Positions 1 through 6,636 of a stretch of 10,676 bases of DNA are shown piece after piece. Source of the DNA: DAOTXK01 sp034435395. GTDB lineage: Bacteria; Chloroflexota; Anaerolineae; Aggregatilineales; Ch27. The stretch spans positions 1 through 10,676 of the forward strand of contig DAOTXK010000047.1 in NCBI GenBank assembly GCA_034435395.1, in the 5' to 3' direction. Within the stretch, counting starts at the first letter, position 1. The number at the start of each line of letters is the position of its first letter. Below the pieces are notes generated by a model, which saw only the letters and a program-made list of their open reading frames with translations, did no database searches and was not told where the DNA came from. Both the position numbers and the translations under genes were made by a program.

Positions 1-279
1 CGCTCGCTGCGGGGCTTTGGGCTGGCGCTGGTGCTGTGTCTGGTGCTGGCGCTGCTGGTGCCGGCCCTGGTTGCGCCCCGGATGGCGGCGGATCATGCCC
101 CGGATCAGCCCGCTCCATACATGGTTGAGGCCACGGCCACCCGGAGCCTCACCGATTCGCCAGCCGGGTTATCCGCCGCGCCCACGGCGGTCGCGCGTCT
201 GGACGTGGCGACCCAGCCTCCGCATCTTCATCCCATGCCCGCACCCATCGCCTGGGGGACGGCAGCGCCTGAGCGGTGA
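1..279 (+). CDS. 3' end of an unidentified protein (truncated by window edge)
   Basis: The frame is open from the first base to a TGA at 277-279, giving 92 residues with no start codon that must be the true one (a GTG at 31 is the first candidate). The first ~25 residues are strongly hydrophobic (LALVLCLVLALLVPALVA), which fits either the last transmembrane helix of a membrane protein or a signal sequence. The rest is Pro/Ala/Thr-rich and looks like a disordered tail. The product is not recognised. By context it could be the C-terminus of the TIGR03662 (Chlor_Arch_YYY) membrane protein, which is often encoded near TIGR03663 genes such as the next one, but no diagnostic motif is visible here. 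The next gene starts 48 bp downstream on the same strand, so co-transcription is plausible. Confidence 0.4.
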   Translation, partial: RSLRGFGLALVLCLVLALLVPALVAPRMAADHAPDQPAPYMVEATATRSLTDSPAGLSAAPTAVARLDVATQPPHLHPMPAPIAWGTAAPER

Positions 280-327
280 TGGGCGTCCGAAGTTCGATTT
301 TCCGGTTACTCTGCTGCGTGGTGAGGT

Positions 328-3300
328 ATGACTGCTGTGGAACACCCATCGTCTGAACAGCATCCGCGCCCGCTTGACCGTGCTCTGGCTCATGCCTACA
401 CGCTCAACTGGGAAGCGATAGCCTACCTGGTGATTCTGGCCCTGGCCATCTTGACGCGCTTTCTCGACCTGGGGACGCGCGTCATGAGCCACGATGAAAG
501 CCTGCACACCAAATACTCCTGGGACCTGTACCGTAACGGCAATTTCGCTCACACCCCGTTGATGCACGGGCCGCTGCTGTTCCACGTGACGGCCTTCTTT
601 TACCTGCTGTTTGGAGACAATGATTTCACGTCCCGCCTCTACACAGCGATCATCGGCGTGCTGGTGGTTATGATGCCGGTGCTGTTCCGGCGCTGGCTGG
701 GCAGGGTCGGCGCGCTGCTGACGTCGGCCATGTTCCTGATCTCACCGATGTTGATGTACTACAGCCGTTACATCCGCCACGATCTGCCAGCCATCTTCTT
801 TGCGCTGGTGATGGTCTATGCCGTTTTCCAGTATGTGGACGGCCCGGAACGGATGCGCCGCAAACCGTACTGGCTGGTGGTGCTGGCAGCGGCCATGTCC
901 CTGTTGCTGGCTTCCAAAGAGGTGTCTTTTATCTACATCGCCATCTTCGGCAGTTTCCTGTTTCTGGTCTGGATATTCCAGCTGGCGCAACAGTATCTGG
1001 CATGGCATGGCGCGCGGACCCTGCTGTACCTGGTCAGCGCCGGGGTGATCCTGGGCGTGTTGGCTTCCCTGGCCATGATCGTGGTGTTTACGATCCTGCC
1101 GCCGACCGATCTGGACCACGACGGTGTGTCCAACGCGGCTGACAACTGCCCCAATATCGCCAATGCCGCCCAGCTTGACAGCGATAGCGACGGCGTGGGC
1201 GATGACTGTCAGGTTGACCCCGGATCGTCGCTGGTAGCGCGGATATTCACCTGGACGCTGGGAGTGGTGGGCATCCTCGGCGTAACGCTGATCGGCACCG
1301 CCCTGTGGGCGATGCGCGGCCAAGACCGCCGTTTCCCCTGGCAGGAAGTGCTGATGGTCGTCCTGTTGGCGACGCTGGTCTGTGTGGTGCTGCTGGCGGT
1401 GGAGGAGGCTTCCCGGCGGGGTGAGCTGGCGACGGCCACCCCCATCGATCCCAATGCCGCTGGCGGAGTCACGACAGGCATGGTCAGCGTCGCTCCGATC
1501 ATCCTGGCCTGGGTGGTGGGGGCGCTGGTTACCGGTCTGGCCGTGTTTGCGCGGTGGGCCGGCTTCTGGGATGAGATGAAACGCTTCCCGATATTCGACG
1601 TGCTGATCGTGATAGGCAGCTTGATTCTCCCCTGGCTGACGGCCTTCGTGATCAAGTGGACCGGCGCACAGCCCACCGACTACTCGCCGGAGGGAATCAC
1701 GCGGGCGGCTTTTTCGCTGGTGCCGTTCGCGGTGGTGGCGGTGGCGGTCGGCCTGGCCTGGAACTGGCGCACCTGGTTGGCGGCGACCGGCGTCTTTATG
1801 GCCATCTACGTCTTCTTCTTCACCACGATGTTCACCAACGGCCAGGGCCTGGCCAGCGGCATGATTGGCAGCCTGGGTTACTGGTTGGAACAGCAGGATG
1901 TCCGGCGCGGCAGCCAGCCGCAGTATTATTACGTGCTGCTGCTGGTGCCGTTCTACGAGTTCCTGCCGATGATCGGGGCCATGGCGGCGGGCGTGCTGGG
2001 CCTGTCGCGGCTCTGGCAGTTCCTCTTCCGCCGCCGCGAGCGCGAGGAGGCTGGCCCGCTCGACCAGGCGCTGACTGAGGAGTTGACCCTAGCGGCAGAG
2101 GAGGCCGCCGTGCGCGAGGGCGTGATGGATGATGAAGCCGTGCTCTCCGCCGCCGGTCCGACCGGCGTGGTGGAGGCAGGGGCGCGCGAAAATCCTGGCG
2201 AGCTGGCCGAAAACCGTCCGCTTGGGCAGGAAACTGGCCGACACGCGGCTGGGCTGGGCCGCCTGCCGTTTGTGCTGTTCGTCGGTTACTGGGCCGTCAT
2301 CAACCTGTACGGCTACACGCTGGCCGGGGAAAAGATGCCCTGGCTGACCACGCATCTGACCGTGCCGCTGGTGATCCTGACCGGGTGGTACGGCGACCGC
2401 GTCATCAGCGGCATTTCGGGCCGGCTGTTCCGGGCGGGGAGCTGGCGGTTGCTGTGGCTCGTGCCGCTGTTTTTGCTGGCCTTCTTCCAGGTGATCAATC
2501 CCTGGTTTGTCGGCAGTTACCCGTTCGCGGGCCTGACCCAGGCGCAGCTGGAGCGCACTGGGGCCTGGCTGGCGGCGCTGGCGGTGGCGGCGGTCACGAT
2601 CTATGTGCTGGCGCGGATCGTCTCGCGTATCGGCTGGGGGCAGTTCTGGCGGCTGTTTGCGGTGGCCGCCGGTATCGTGCTGGCTTTCGTCACAGCCCGC
2701 TCCGCGCTGATGGCCTCGTTCATCAACTACGATTACCCGACCGAGTTCCTGGTGTACGCTCACGCTGCCCCGGCCAACAAGACGATCATCGACATGCTGG
2801 AGGAAATCAGCCTGCGCACGACGGATGGTCTGAACATCCGGGTGGCCTATGATGACAAAATGTCGTGGCCGGGAAGCTGGTACTTCCGCAACTTCCCGCG
2901 GGCGGTCTACTTTGGCAGCAATCCCAGCGTGCAGGTGTTGGATGAGGCGGTGGCGGTGGCCATCGGCGACGCGCACCGGGCGCAGGTGGAGCCGCTGCTG
3001 GGCGACCGTTACTATCACTTCGAGTACATGCGTCTGTGGTGGCCGATGCAGGAGTACTTTAACCTGAACATCGCCCGCGTCGACAACGCCTTCGACCTCA
3101 ACCCGGCGAATGTCCAGGCCGCCCAAATCCGGCGGGGGATGTGGGACATATGGTGGTACCGCGACTATCGCACCTATGGGGCGGCGGTCGGGAAGAGCCG
3201 GGAGATGGACCTGCAAACGTGGGGGGTCTCCGACCGGATGCACTTCTACGTGCGGAAGGATGTGGCGGCGCAGGTCTGGGACCTGGGCGTGGGGGCGGAG

Positions 3301-4416
3301 GTGATCAGTGAGTTTGAGACCTCGCTGGCCGAACTGTGGACCCCGCGGGCGGCATCCCTGGTGTGGGGCGGCGAAGAGGGCGGGCTGCCGGGCCAGCTCA
3401 ATCATCCCCGTGGCCTGGCGGTGGCGGCGGACGGCTGGGTCTACGTGGCCGACAGCATGAACCACCGCGTGCAGGTCTTCGACAGCGACGGTAACTATCT
3501 GTTTGGCTGGGGGACGTTTGAAGTGGGCGAGCGCGGTCAGGCTGCCGGGGGGCGCTTCAACCAGCCGTGGGGCATCGCCATCGGACCGGATGGCAATGTT
3601 TATGTGGCCGACACCTGGAACCATCGGATACAGGTCTTCACGCCGGACGGCGAATTCATCCGGACCTGGGGGCAACTGGGGCAGTTAGAGGCAGCCCTCA
3701 ACCCGACCGATTTCTGGGGGCCGCGCGATGTGGCTGTGGACTCCAGCGGGCTGGTGTACGTGGCCGACACGGGCAACAAGCGCATCCGCGTCTTCACGCC
3801 GGCGGGCGAGCTGGTGCGCACCATCGGGTCGAGCGGGGTGGGCGCAGGACAGTTGAACGAACCGGTCGGCCTGGCCGTCCATCCTGATGGACGCCTGTTC
3901 GTGGCCGATACGTGGAACCGGCGCATCCAGGTCTTCTCTCTCGACGGGGCATATCTGAACAGTTGGGTGGTCACGGCCTGGTATGGCGACCAGGGCAACC
4001 GGCCTTACCTGGCGCTGGATGCGGCGCGCGGGCAGCTCTATGTGACCGATCCGGACGCGGCGCGGGTGATGGTTTACGACTTCAATGGCAACCTGCTGGG
4101 CAGCTACGGCCAGCCAGGCCCGGACGAGGGCCCGCTGAACAACACCCAGATGCGGGTCCTGGGCGGCATCGCCATTGACCAGCAGGGCCGGGTGTTCGTG
4201 GCCGATGCCGGCGCGGCTCGCATCTTACGCTTCGACCCCTGGGATGAGATCGCCGTCGCGCCCCTGGTCCCGCCCGGTGAGGGTGACCGGGAAGGCGCTA
4301 TGACGGAGGAAGTCACAGAAGAGCCAACCGAAGAAGTCACGCCAGAGCCGACGGAGGAATTAACAGAGCAGCCGACCGAGGCCGTCACGGAGGAAGCGAC
4401 CGAGGGGACCGACTGA
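328..4416 (+). CDS. Agl23/TIGR03663-type GT-C membrane protein with TSP3 insert and C-terminal NHL propeller
   Basis: A 1362-residue polytopic membrane protein related to GT39 dolichyl-phosphate-mannose mannosyltransferases; it probably acts in surface glycosylation, but the substrate is unknown. The few invariant features I know for TIGR03663 are visible: DE (D56-E57, in MSHDES), HGP (80-82) and candidate Arg residues (R103, R147/R150). Roughly twenty hydrophobic segments lie between residues 30 and 795. They are interrupted by a thrombospondin type-3 motif (261-297) and a charged, probably cytoplasmic loop (568-643). From ~798 it is soluble and presumably extracytoplasmic, including a WPGSWYFRNFP stretch. 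Six NHL-type blades follow at about 1024-1304, then a Thr/Glu/Pro tail (1326-1362). Start choice is uncertain: GAGGT directly abuts the ATG at 328, while an in-frame GTG at 337 would have better spacing. A terminator follows the stop. Family call is confident; enzymatic activity is inferred. Confidence 0.87.
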   Translation: MTAVEHPSSEQHPRPLDRALAHAYTLNWEAIAYLVILALAILTRFLDLGTRVMSHDESLHTKYSWDLYRNGNFAHTPLMHGPLLFHVTAFFYLLFGDNDFTSRLYTAIIGVLVVMMPVLFRRWLGRVGALLTSAMFLISPMLMYYSRYIRHDLPAIFFALVMVYAVFQYVDGPERMRRKPYWLVVLAAAMSLLLASKEVSFIYIAIFGSFLFLVWIFQLAQQYLAWHGARTLLYLVSAGVILGVLASLAMIVVFTILPPTDLDHDGVSNAADNCPNIANAAQLDSDSDGVGDDCQVDPGSSLVARIFTWTLGVVGILGVTLIGTALWAMRGQDRRFPWQEVLMVVLLATLVCVVLLAVEEASRRGELATATPIDPNAAGGVTTGMVSVAPIILAWVVGALVTGLAVFARWAGFWDEMKRFPIFDVLIVIGSLILPWLTAFVIKWTGAQPTDYSPEGITRAAFSLVPFAVVAVAVGLAWNWRTWLAATGVFMAIYVFFFTTMFTNGQGLASGMIGSLGYWLEQQDVRRGSQPQYYYVLLLVPFYEFLPMIGAMAAGVLGLSRLWQFLFRRREREEAGPLDQALTEELTLAAEEAAVREGVMDDEAVLSAAGPTGVVEAGARENPGELAENRPLGQETGRHAAGLGRLPFVLFVGYWAVINLYGYTLAGEKMPWLTTHLTVPLVILTGWYGDRVISGISGRLFRAGSWRLLWLVPLFLLAFFQVINPWFVGSYPFAGLTQAQLERTGAWLAALAVAAVTIYVLARIVSRIGWGQFWRLFAVAAGIVLAFVTARSALMASFINYDYPTEFLVYAHAAPANKTIIDMLEEISLRTTDGLNIRVAYDDKMSWPGSWYFRNFPRAVYFGSNPSVQVLDEAVAVAIGDAHRAQVEPLLGDRYYHFEYMRLWWPMQEYFNLNIARVDNAFDLNPANVQAAQIRRGMWDIWWYRDYRTYGAAVGKSREMDLQTWGVSDRMHFYVRKDVAAQVWDLGVGAEVISEFETSLAELWTPRAASLVWGGEEGGLPGQLNHPRGLAVAADGWVYVADSMNHRVQVFDSDGNYLFGWGTFEVGERGQAAGGRFNQPWGIAIGPDGNVYVADTWNHRIQVFTPDGEFIRTWGQLGQLEAALNPTDFWGPRDVAVDSSGLVYVADTGNKRIRVFTPAGELVRTIGSSGVGAGQLNEPVGLAVHPDGRLFVADTWNRRIQVFSLDGAYLNSWVVTAWYGDQGNRPYLALDAARGQLYVTDPDAARVMVYDFNGNLLGSYGQPGPDEGPLNNTQMRVLGGIAIDQQGRVFVADAGAARILRFDPWDEIAVAPLVPPGEGDREGAMTEEVTEEPTEEVTPEPTEELTEQPTEAVTEEATEGTD
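1108..1218 (+). other. Thrombospondin type-3 repeat encoded inside the membrane protein
   Basis: Residues 261-297 read as two consecutive calcium-binding TSP3 motifs. The first contains DLDHDGVSNAADNCPN and the second contains DSDSDGVGDDC. The regularly spaced Asp residues and the Cys pair (C274, C294) are the family hallmarks. The segment lies between hydrophobic helices ending near 257 and restarting near 303, so it is a loop insert, presumably extracytoplasmic. Confidence 0.85.
3397..4239 (+). other. Six NHL-repeat blades forming a C-terminal beta-propeller
   Basis: Six blades follow the pattern 'P-x-G-[LI]-A-[VI] ... DG-x-[VL]-[YF]-VAD-x-x-N-x-R-[IV]-x-VF'. Their cores lie at about 3397-3480, 3556-3639, 3712-3795, 3853-3936, 4000-4083 and 4156-4239. 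Blades 1, 2 and 4 are closest to consensus (VADSMNHRVQVF, VADTWNHRIQVF, VADTWNRRIQVF). Blades 5 and 6 are degenerate (DPDAARVMVY, DAGAARILRF). Six blades match a complete NHL propeller. Confidence 0.88.
4303..4413 (+). repeat. Degenerate Thr/Glu/Pro tandem repeat at the protein C-terminus
   Basis: Residues 1326-1362 consist of short units of the type TEE-[VPAL] and PTEE, from TEEVTEEPTEEV to the final EATEGTD. At DNA level this is an imperfect repeat of GAG/GAA and ACG/ACC codons. It is likely a disordered acidic tail after the propeller, and the Thr residues could be O-glycosylated (inference). Confidence 0.7.
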
Positions 4417-4445
4417 GATCAACTCCATCGCTGTGATTTCTGACG

Positions 4446-4483
4446 GGGTCTGACAGGGAAGCTCTGCCGGACCCTGTTTTGTT
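4446..4483 (+). terminator. Rho-independent terminator of the membrane protein gene
   Basis: The arms GGGTCTGACAG (4446-4456) and CTGCCGGACCC (4464-4474) form an 11-position stem with one G-U pair and one A-C mismatch around a 7-nt loop. The T-rich run TGTTTTGTT follows immediately (4475-4483). It lies 30 bp after the stop codon of the large gene and separates it from the PH-domain gene. Confidence 0.7.
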
Positions 4484-4596
4484 GGCCGTCTGGGCAGGCC
4501 CCCAGGAATTGGGGTACACCCCCGGTCAAATTTATGGGAGACTACGTTTGAGTGAGGAATGGCCGAGTAGACGGATAACCCCGTCAGGAGGGGGAA

Positions 4597-5205
4597 ATGG
4601 CTCCGGTAATTCTGTGGCCCGATGCGCGGCTGCAAACCAAGTTGTTGGTGATCGTTGTCGTGATCGCCGTACTGTCACTGGTAGGGGTTTTTCTGCTCAC
4701 CTGGTTTATTGCCGGTATTGAGGACGTGGGCGATCCGGTGGGACTGGCGCTGCTGGTGACAGCGGTTGCCAACGTCATCTGGATCGTGCCGGTGGGGCTG
4801 GCTATCCTGCCCTACTGCCGCAGTCTGCAATATGAGATTCACGATGATGAAGTGATCGTGCGCGTGGGGATCATCACCCAATCGGTCAAACATGTGCCGT
4901 TCCGCACGGTGACCAACCTGACCGTCAACCGAGGCCCGTTTGACCGCCTGTTTGGCCTCGGCACACTGAACGTCCAGACGGCGGGGATGAGCGGTCAGAA
5001 GGGCGCGGAGGAGAGCCTGATCGGCCTGTCCAACTTCCAGGAGGTGTACGAGCGGGTGGCGGAGGCGCTGCGGCGCTACCGGGGGGCGATGGCCCCTGAC
5101 CAGGCCGGTGAGGAGCTGGCCCCAGCCATGGCCGATGGGCAGTTGCTGGCCGATATCCTGCGCGAGGTGCGGGCCATCCGGGAGGGACTGGAGCGGGAAG
5201 GGTAG
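4597..5205 (+). CDS. Two-TM bacterial PH-domain (bPH2, DUF304-like) membrane protein
   Basis: This 202-residue protein has two N-terminal transmembrane helices (about residues 15-37 and 47-68). They are followed by a bacterial PH domain of the PF03703/YdbS-YdbT type (about 72-160). Diagnostic stretches are YEIHDDEVIVRVGIITQSV, the HVPFRTVTNLTVNRGPF turn and FGLGTLNVQTAG. The ~40-residue tail is charged and predicted helical (LLADILREVRAIREGLE). The molecular role of these proteins is not established beyond membrane association, so no function is assigned. The start is well supported: AGGAGGGG at 4586-4593 sits 3 nt before the ATG. A terminator lies upstream, so it probably has its own promoter, although I see no convincing one in 4484-4585. 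It is convergent with the radical SAM gene, with 4 bp between the two stop codons. Confidence 0.85.
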   Translation: MAPVILWPDARLQTKLLVIVVVIAVLSLVGVFLLTWFIAGIEDVGDPVGLALLVTAVANVIWIVPVGLAILPYCRSLQYEIHDDEVIVRVGIITQSVKHVPFRTVTNLTVNRGPFDRLFGLGTLNVQTAGMSGQKGAEESLIGLSNFQEVYERVAEALRRYRGAMAPDQAGEELAPAMADGQLLADILREVRAIREGLEREG

Positions 5206-5209
5206 GGGA

Positions 5210-6418
5210 CTATAGCGCGAACCCTTCGATGGGGTAGGGCGCAACGCGGGTGCGAGGGAAGCTGGCGCGGAGGGCTTCCGTCATCGACCGCTGTTGCGCC
5301 TGTTCCTGTTCGGGCGTCAGCGGTTGGATGCCCGCTTCCTCAGCCTGATCCGGATATTCGGTCAGCGGGGCGGGGCGGTAGACCGAGAGGTAGATCACAT
5401 CCCGCCCATCGAGCGGCATGGCGCGGACCGCCGCGACGGTGTGCCTCTCATGCCGGGCGGCGAAACGGTCTCCGCCCAGCCCTACCATGGCGATCACGCC
5501 CACCGCGACCCCGCCGTCCTTGATATCGCGCACCGCCTGGATGGCGTCTGCCACCGTGCCGGGTTTGTTCACAAAACGCAGCAGGTCGTCGTCGCCGGTT
5601 TCCAGGCCGATGTAGACCCGCCGCAGACCCCGCTGGCGCAGCGCAGCCCAATCGGCCGGCGTCTTGCGGCCCGCGTCGAAGGCGCTGATGAACGAGAAGA
5701 GCGGGCGCGGCTGGCCCGGCTCCCCAAAAGTCTCCTGCGCCACGTCGATCAGGGCCAGCAGGCGCGGCTGCGGCACGGTCAGGGCGTTGGCATCCGCCAG
5801 GAAGATGCCTCGCCGCAGGCTCAGCCCTGCACCGAAAAAATCCCGCACCGCCGCGCAGTGGGCGCGGAACTCGTCCACGCTTTTCACGCGGAACCGGCGA
5901 TCGCGATAGAGTCCGCAGAAGGTGCATTGATTCCATGAGCAGCCTTCCGTCATCTGCACCGTCAGGGCCATGTACTGGTCCGGCGGCAGGATGCTCACCG
6001 GCAGGAACAGCCGCCGGTAGGTTTCTCCGTCGGCGGCCAGCGCCTCCGGCCCCATGGCCAGGATGGTTCTCAGGACAGCGGAGAGGGCCAGACGGTCGTC
6101 GCGTTTTAGCCTGGCCTGGGGCAATGCCTCAGCCAGCCCTTCCAGGGTGGCGAAGACGCGCCGCAGGATGGCGTCGCGCTCCTCAGGCGGCACTTCAACG
6201 CGCCGCCGGCTGGCTCCCTGCCGACGGACCAGCAGGCGGTTATCGAGCGTGCGTTGCTGGCTGCGCCCGTCCACGAACAGACTGAGCAGGCGCCCGGCCC
6301 GGTCGAAGCTGTAAGATTCGCCGTAACGCGGCGCGATCACCACGGCATGGGGCTGGATGTTGACGGTGACTTTCTCGCCGCTGACCGGATGCGGGAAGGT
6401 GATCGGCATGGTCTCCAT
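5210..6418 (-). CDS. Radical SAM protein with C-x4-C-x2-C cluster motif
   Basis: A 402-residue radical SAM enzyme of the COG1032/Elp3-like type; the substrate is unknown. The [4Fe-4S]-binding cysteines are C160, C165 and C168 in MTEGCSWNQCTFCGLYRDRR. The spacing is C-x4-C-x2-C rather than the usual C-x3-C-x2-C, a variant I recall from a COG1032 subgroup with 'GCPHNxCTFC'-like motifs. Supporting features are GIFLADANAL (a SAM-domain strand) and YIGLETGDDDLLRFVNKPGT (about 269-288), typical of this subgroup. The only other cysteine is C187, so no auxiliary cluster is expected. The first ~150 residues, before the barrel, are not recognised. The start is uncertain: the ATG at 6418 has no clear Shine-Dalgarno, and a second in-frame ATG lies at 6409 with GGAG only 3 nt before it. 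It is transcribed divergently from proS. Confidence 0.9.
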   Translation of the reverse strand: METMPITFPHPVSGEKVTVNIQPHAVVIAPRYGESYSFDRAGRLLSLFVDGRSQQRTLDNRLLVRRQGASRRRVEVPPEERDAILRRVFATLEGLAEALPQARLKRDDRLALSAVLRTILAMGPEALAADGETYRRLFLPVSILPPDQYMALTVQMTEGCSWNQCTFCGLYRDRRFRVKSVDEFRAHCAAVRDFFGAGLSLRRGIFLADANALTVPQPRLLALIDVAQETFGEPGQPRPLFSFISAFDAGRKTPADWAALRQRGLRRVYIGLETGDDDLLRFVNKPGTVADAIQAVRDIKDGGVAVGVIAMVGLGGDRFAARHERHTVAAVRAMPLDGRDVIYLSVYRPAPLTEYPDQAEEAGIQPLTPEQEQAQQRSMTEALRASFPRTRVAPYPIEGFAL

Positions 6419-6445
6419 TATGGCCGACGCTACCCGATTTGCCTA

Positions 6446-6474
6446 TTGCCTGGGGCGGTAAAATCCATTATCAT
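6446..6474 (+). promoter_or_regulatory. Sigma70-type promoter for the proS leader
   Basis: TTGCCT (6446-6451), a 17-nt spacer, and TATCAT (6469-6474) match the -35 and -10 hexamers at 4/6 and 5/6 positions. The predicted transcription start is about 6481-6482, directly at the ATG of the short leader frame. An alternative -10 (TAAAAT, 6459-6464) lacks a well-spaced -35. The region overlaps the space needed for the divergent radical SAM promoter, for which I find nothing convincing. Confidence 0.55.
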
Positions 6475-6481
6475 GTGAAGC

Positions 6482-6553
6482 ATGACACGAATGGCTCACT
6501 ATCCCGCCCCTAGCCGCGCACATATTGACCTGTCGTCAGGAAGGTTTGTTTAG
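6482..6553 (+). CDS. Putative proS leader peptide (23 aa, Pro8 and Pro10)
   Basis: An ATG at 6482 opens a 23-codon frame ending at TAG 6551-6553. The peptide begins MTRMAHYPAPSR and ends DLSSGRFV. Proline codons CCC (6503-6505) and CCT (6509-6511) are separated by one codon. The frame lies wholly between the predicted promoter and the intrinsic terminator before proS, and codons 18-21 contain the candidate antiterminator arm (6534-6543). There is no good Shine-Dalgarno; the predicted transcription start falls at 6481-6482, so translation could be leaderless. Known parallels are leader peptides whose regulatory codons match the amino acid of the controlled gene, such as E. coli pheST. Such a short frame could occur by chance, so the coding call depends on the surrounding structure and needs conservation data. 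Confidence 0.5.
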   Translation: MTRMAHYPAPSRAHIDLSSGRFV

Positions 6554-6598
6554 CGCTGGCTGGGATTGGATCGTGATGTAACCGGCGTCTTCCTGACG
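6534..6598 (+). promoter_or_regulatory. Candidate antiterminator pairing in the proS leader
   Basis: CGTCAGGAAG (6534-6543) is perfectly complementary to CTTCCTGACG (6589-6598), and two G-U pairs extend the helix at its inner end. The second segment covers the last base of the terminator's left arm, its loop, and the start of its right arm. This helix and the terminator hairpin therefore exclude each other. A ribosome paused on the proline codons at 6503-6511 would leave 6534-6543 free. A ribosome reaching the stop at 6551 would cover or abut it and allow the terminator to form. Confidence 0.6.
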
Positions 6599-6609
6599 CC
6601 GGTTTTTTT
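6580..6609 (+). terminator. Strong intrinsic terminator (attenuator) before proS
   Basis: AACCGGCGTC (6580-6589), loop TTCCT (6590-6594), and GACGCCGGTT (6595-6604) form a perfect 10-bp GC-rich stem. It ends in a run of seven T (6603-6609), then GTTT. It ends 15 bp before the proS Shine-Dalgarno. No full gene precedes it on this strand, so it terminates the leader transcript and not an upstream operon. Confidence 0.9.
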
Positions 6610-6636
6610 GTTTATCCGACTGACAAGGAGGAAACC

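Noticed and set aside
17..331. 104-codon frame overlapping the upstream fragment
   Set aside because: It is Trp/Arg/Pro-rich in a shifted frame, a typical GC-rich shadow; the frame open from base 1 has a far more protein-like hydrophobic segment.
2089..3675. Long open frame on the minus strand (528 codons)
   Set aside because: It is antisense to the membrane protein and the first NHL blades, with atypical Arg/His/Pro-rich composition and no recognisable domain.
4511..4522. Short inverted repeat GGGGT-AC-ACCCC before the PH-domain gene
   Set aside because: Only 5 bp with a 2-nt centre and no associated promoter I can defend; likely chance in GC-rich sequence.
6420..6636. T-box riboswitch upstream of proS
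   Set aside because: The terminator is present, but I find no AGGGTGGNACCGCG-like T-box sequence and the leader is too short (about 100 nt before the terminator) for a standard stem I.
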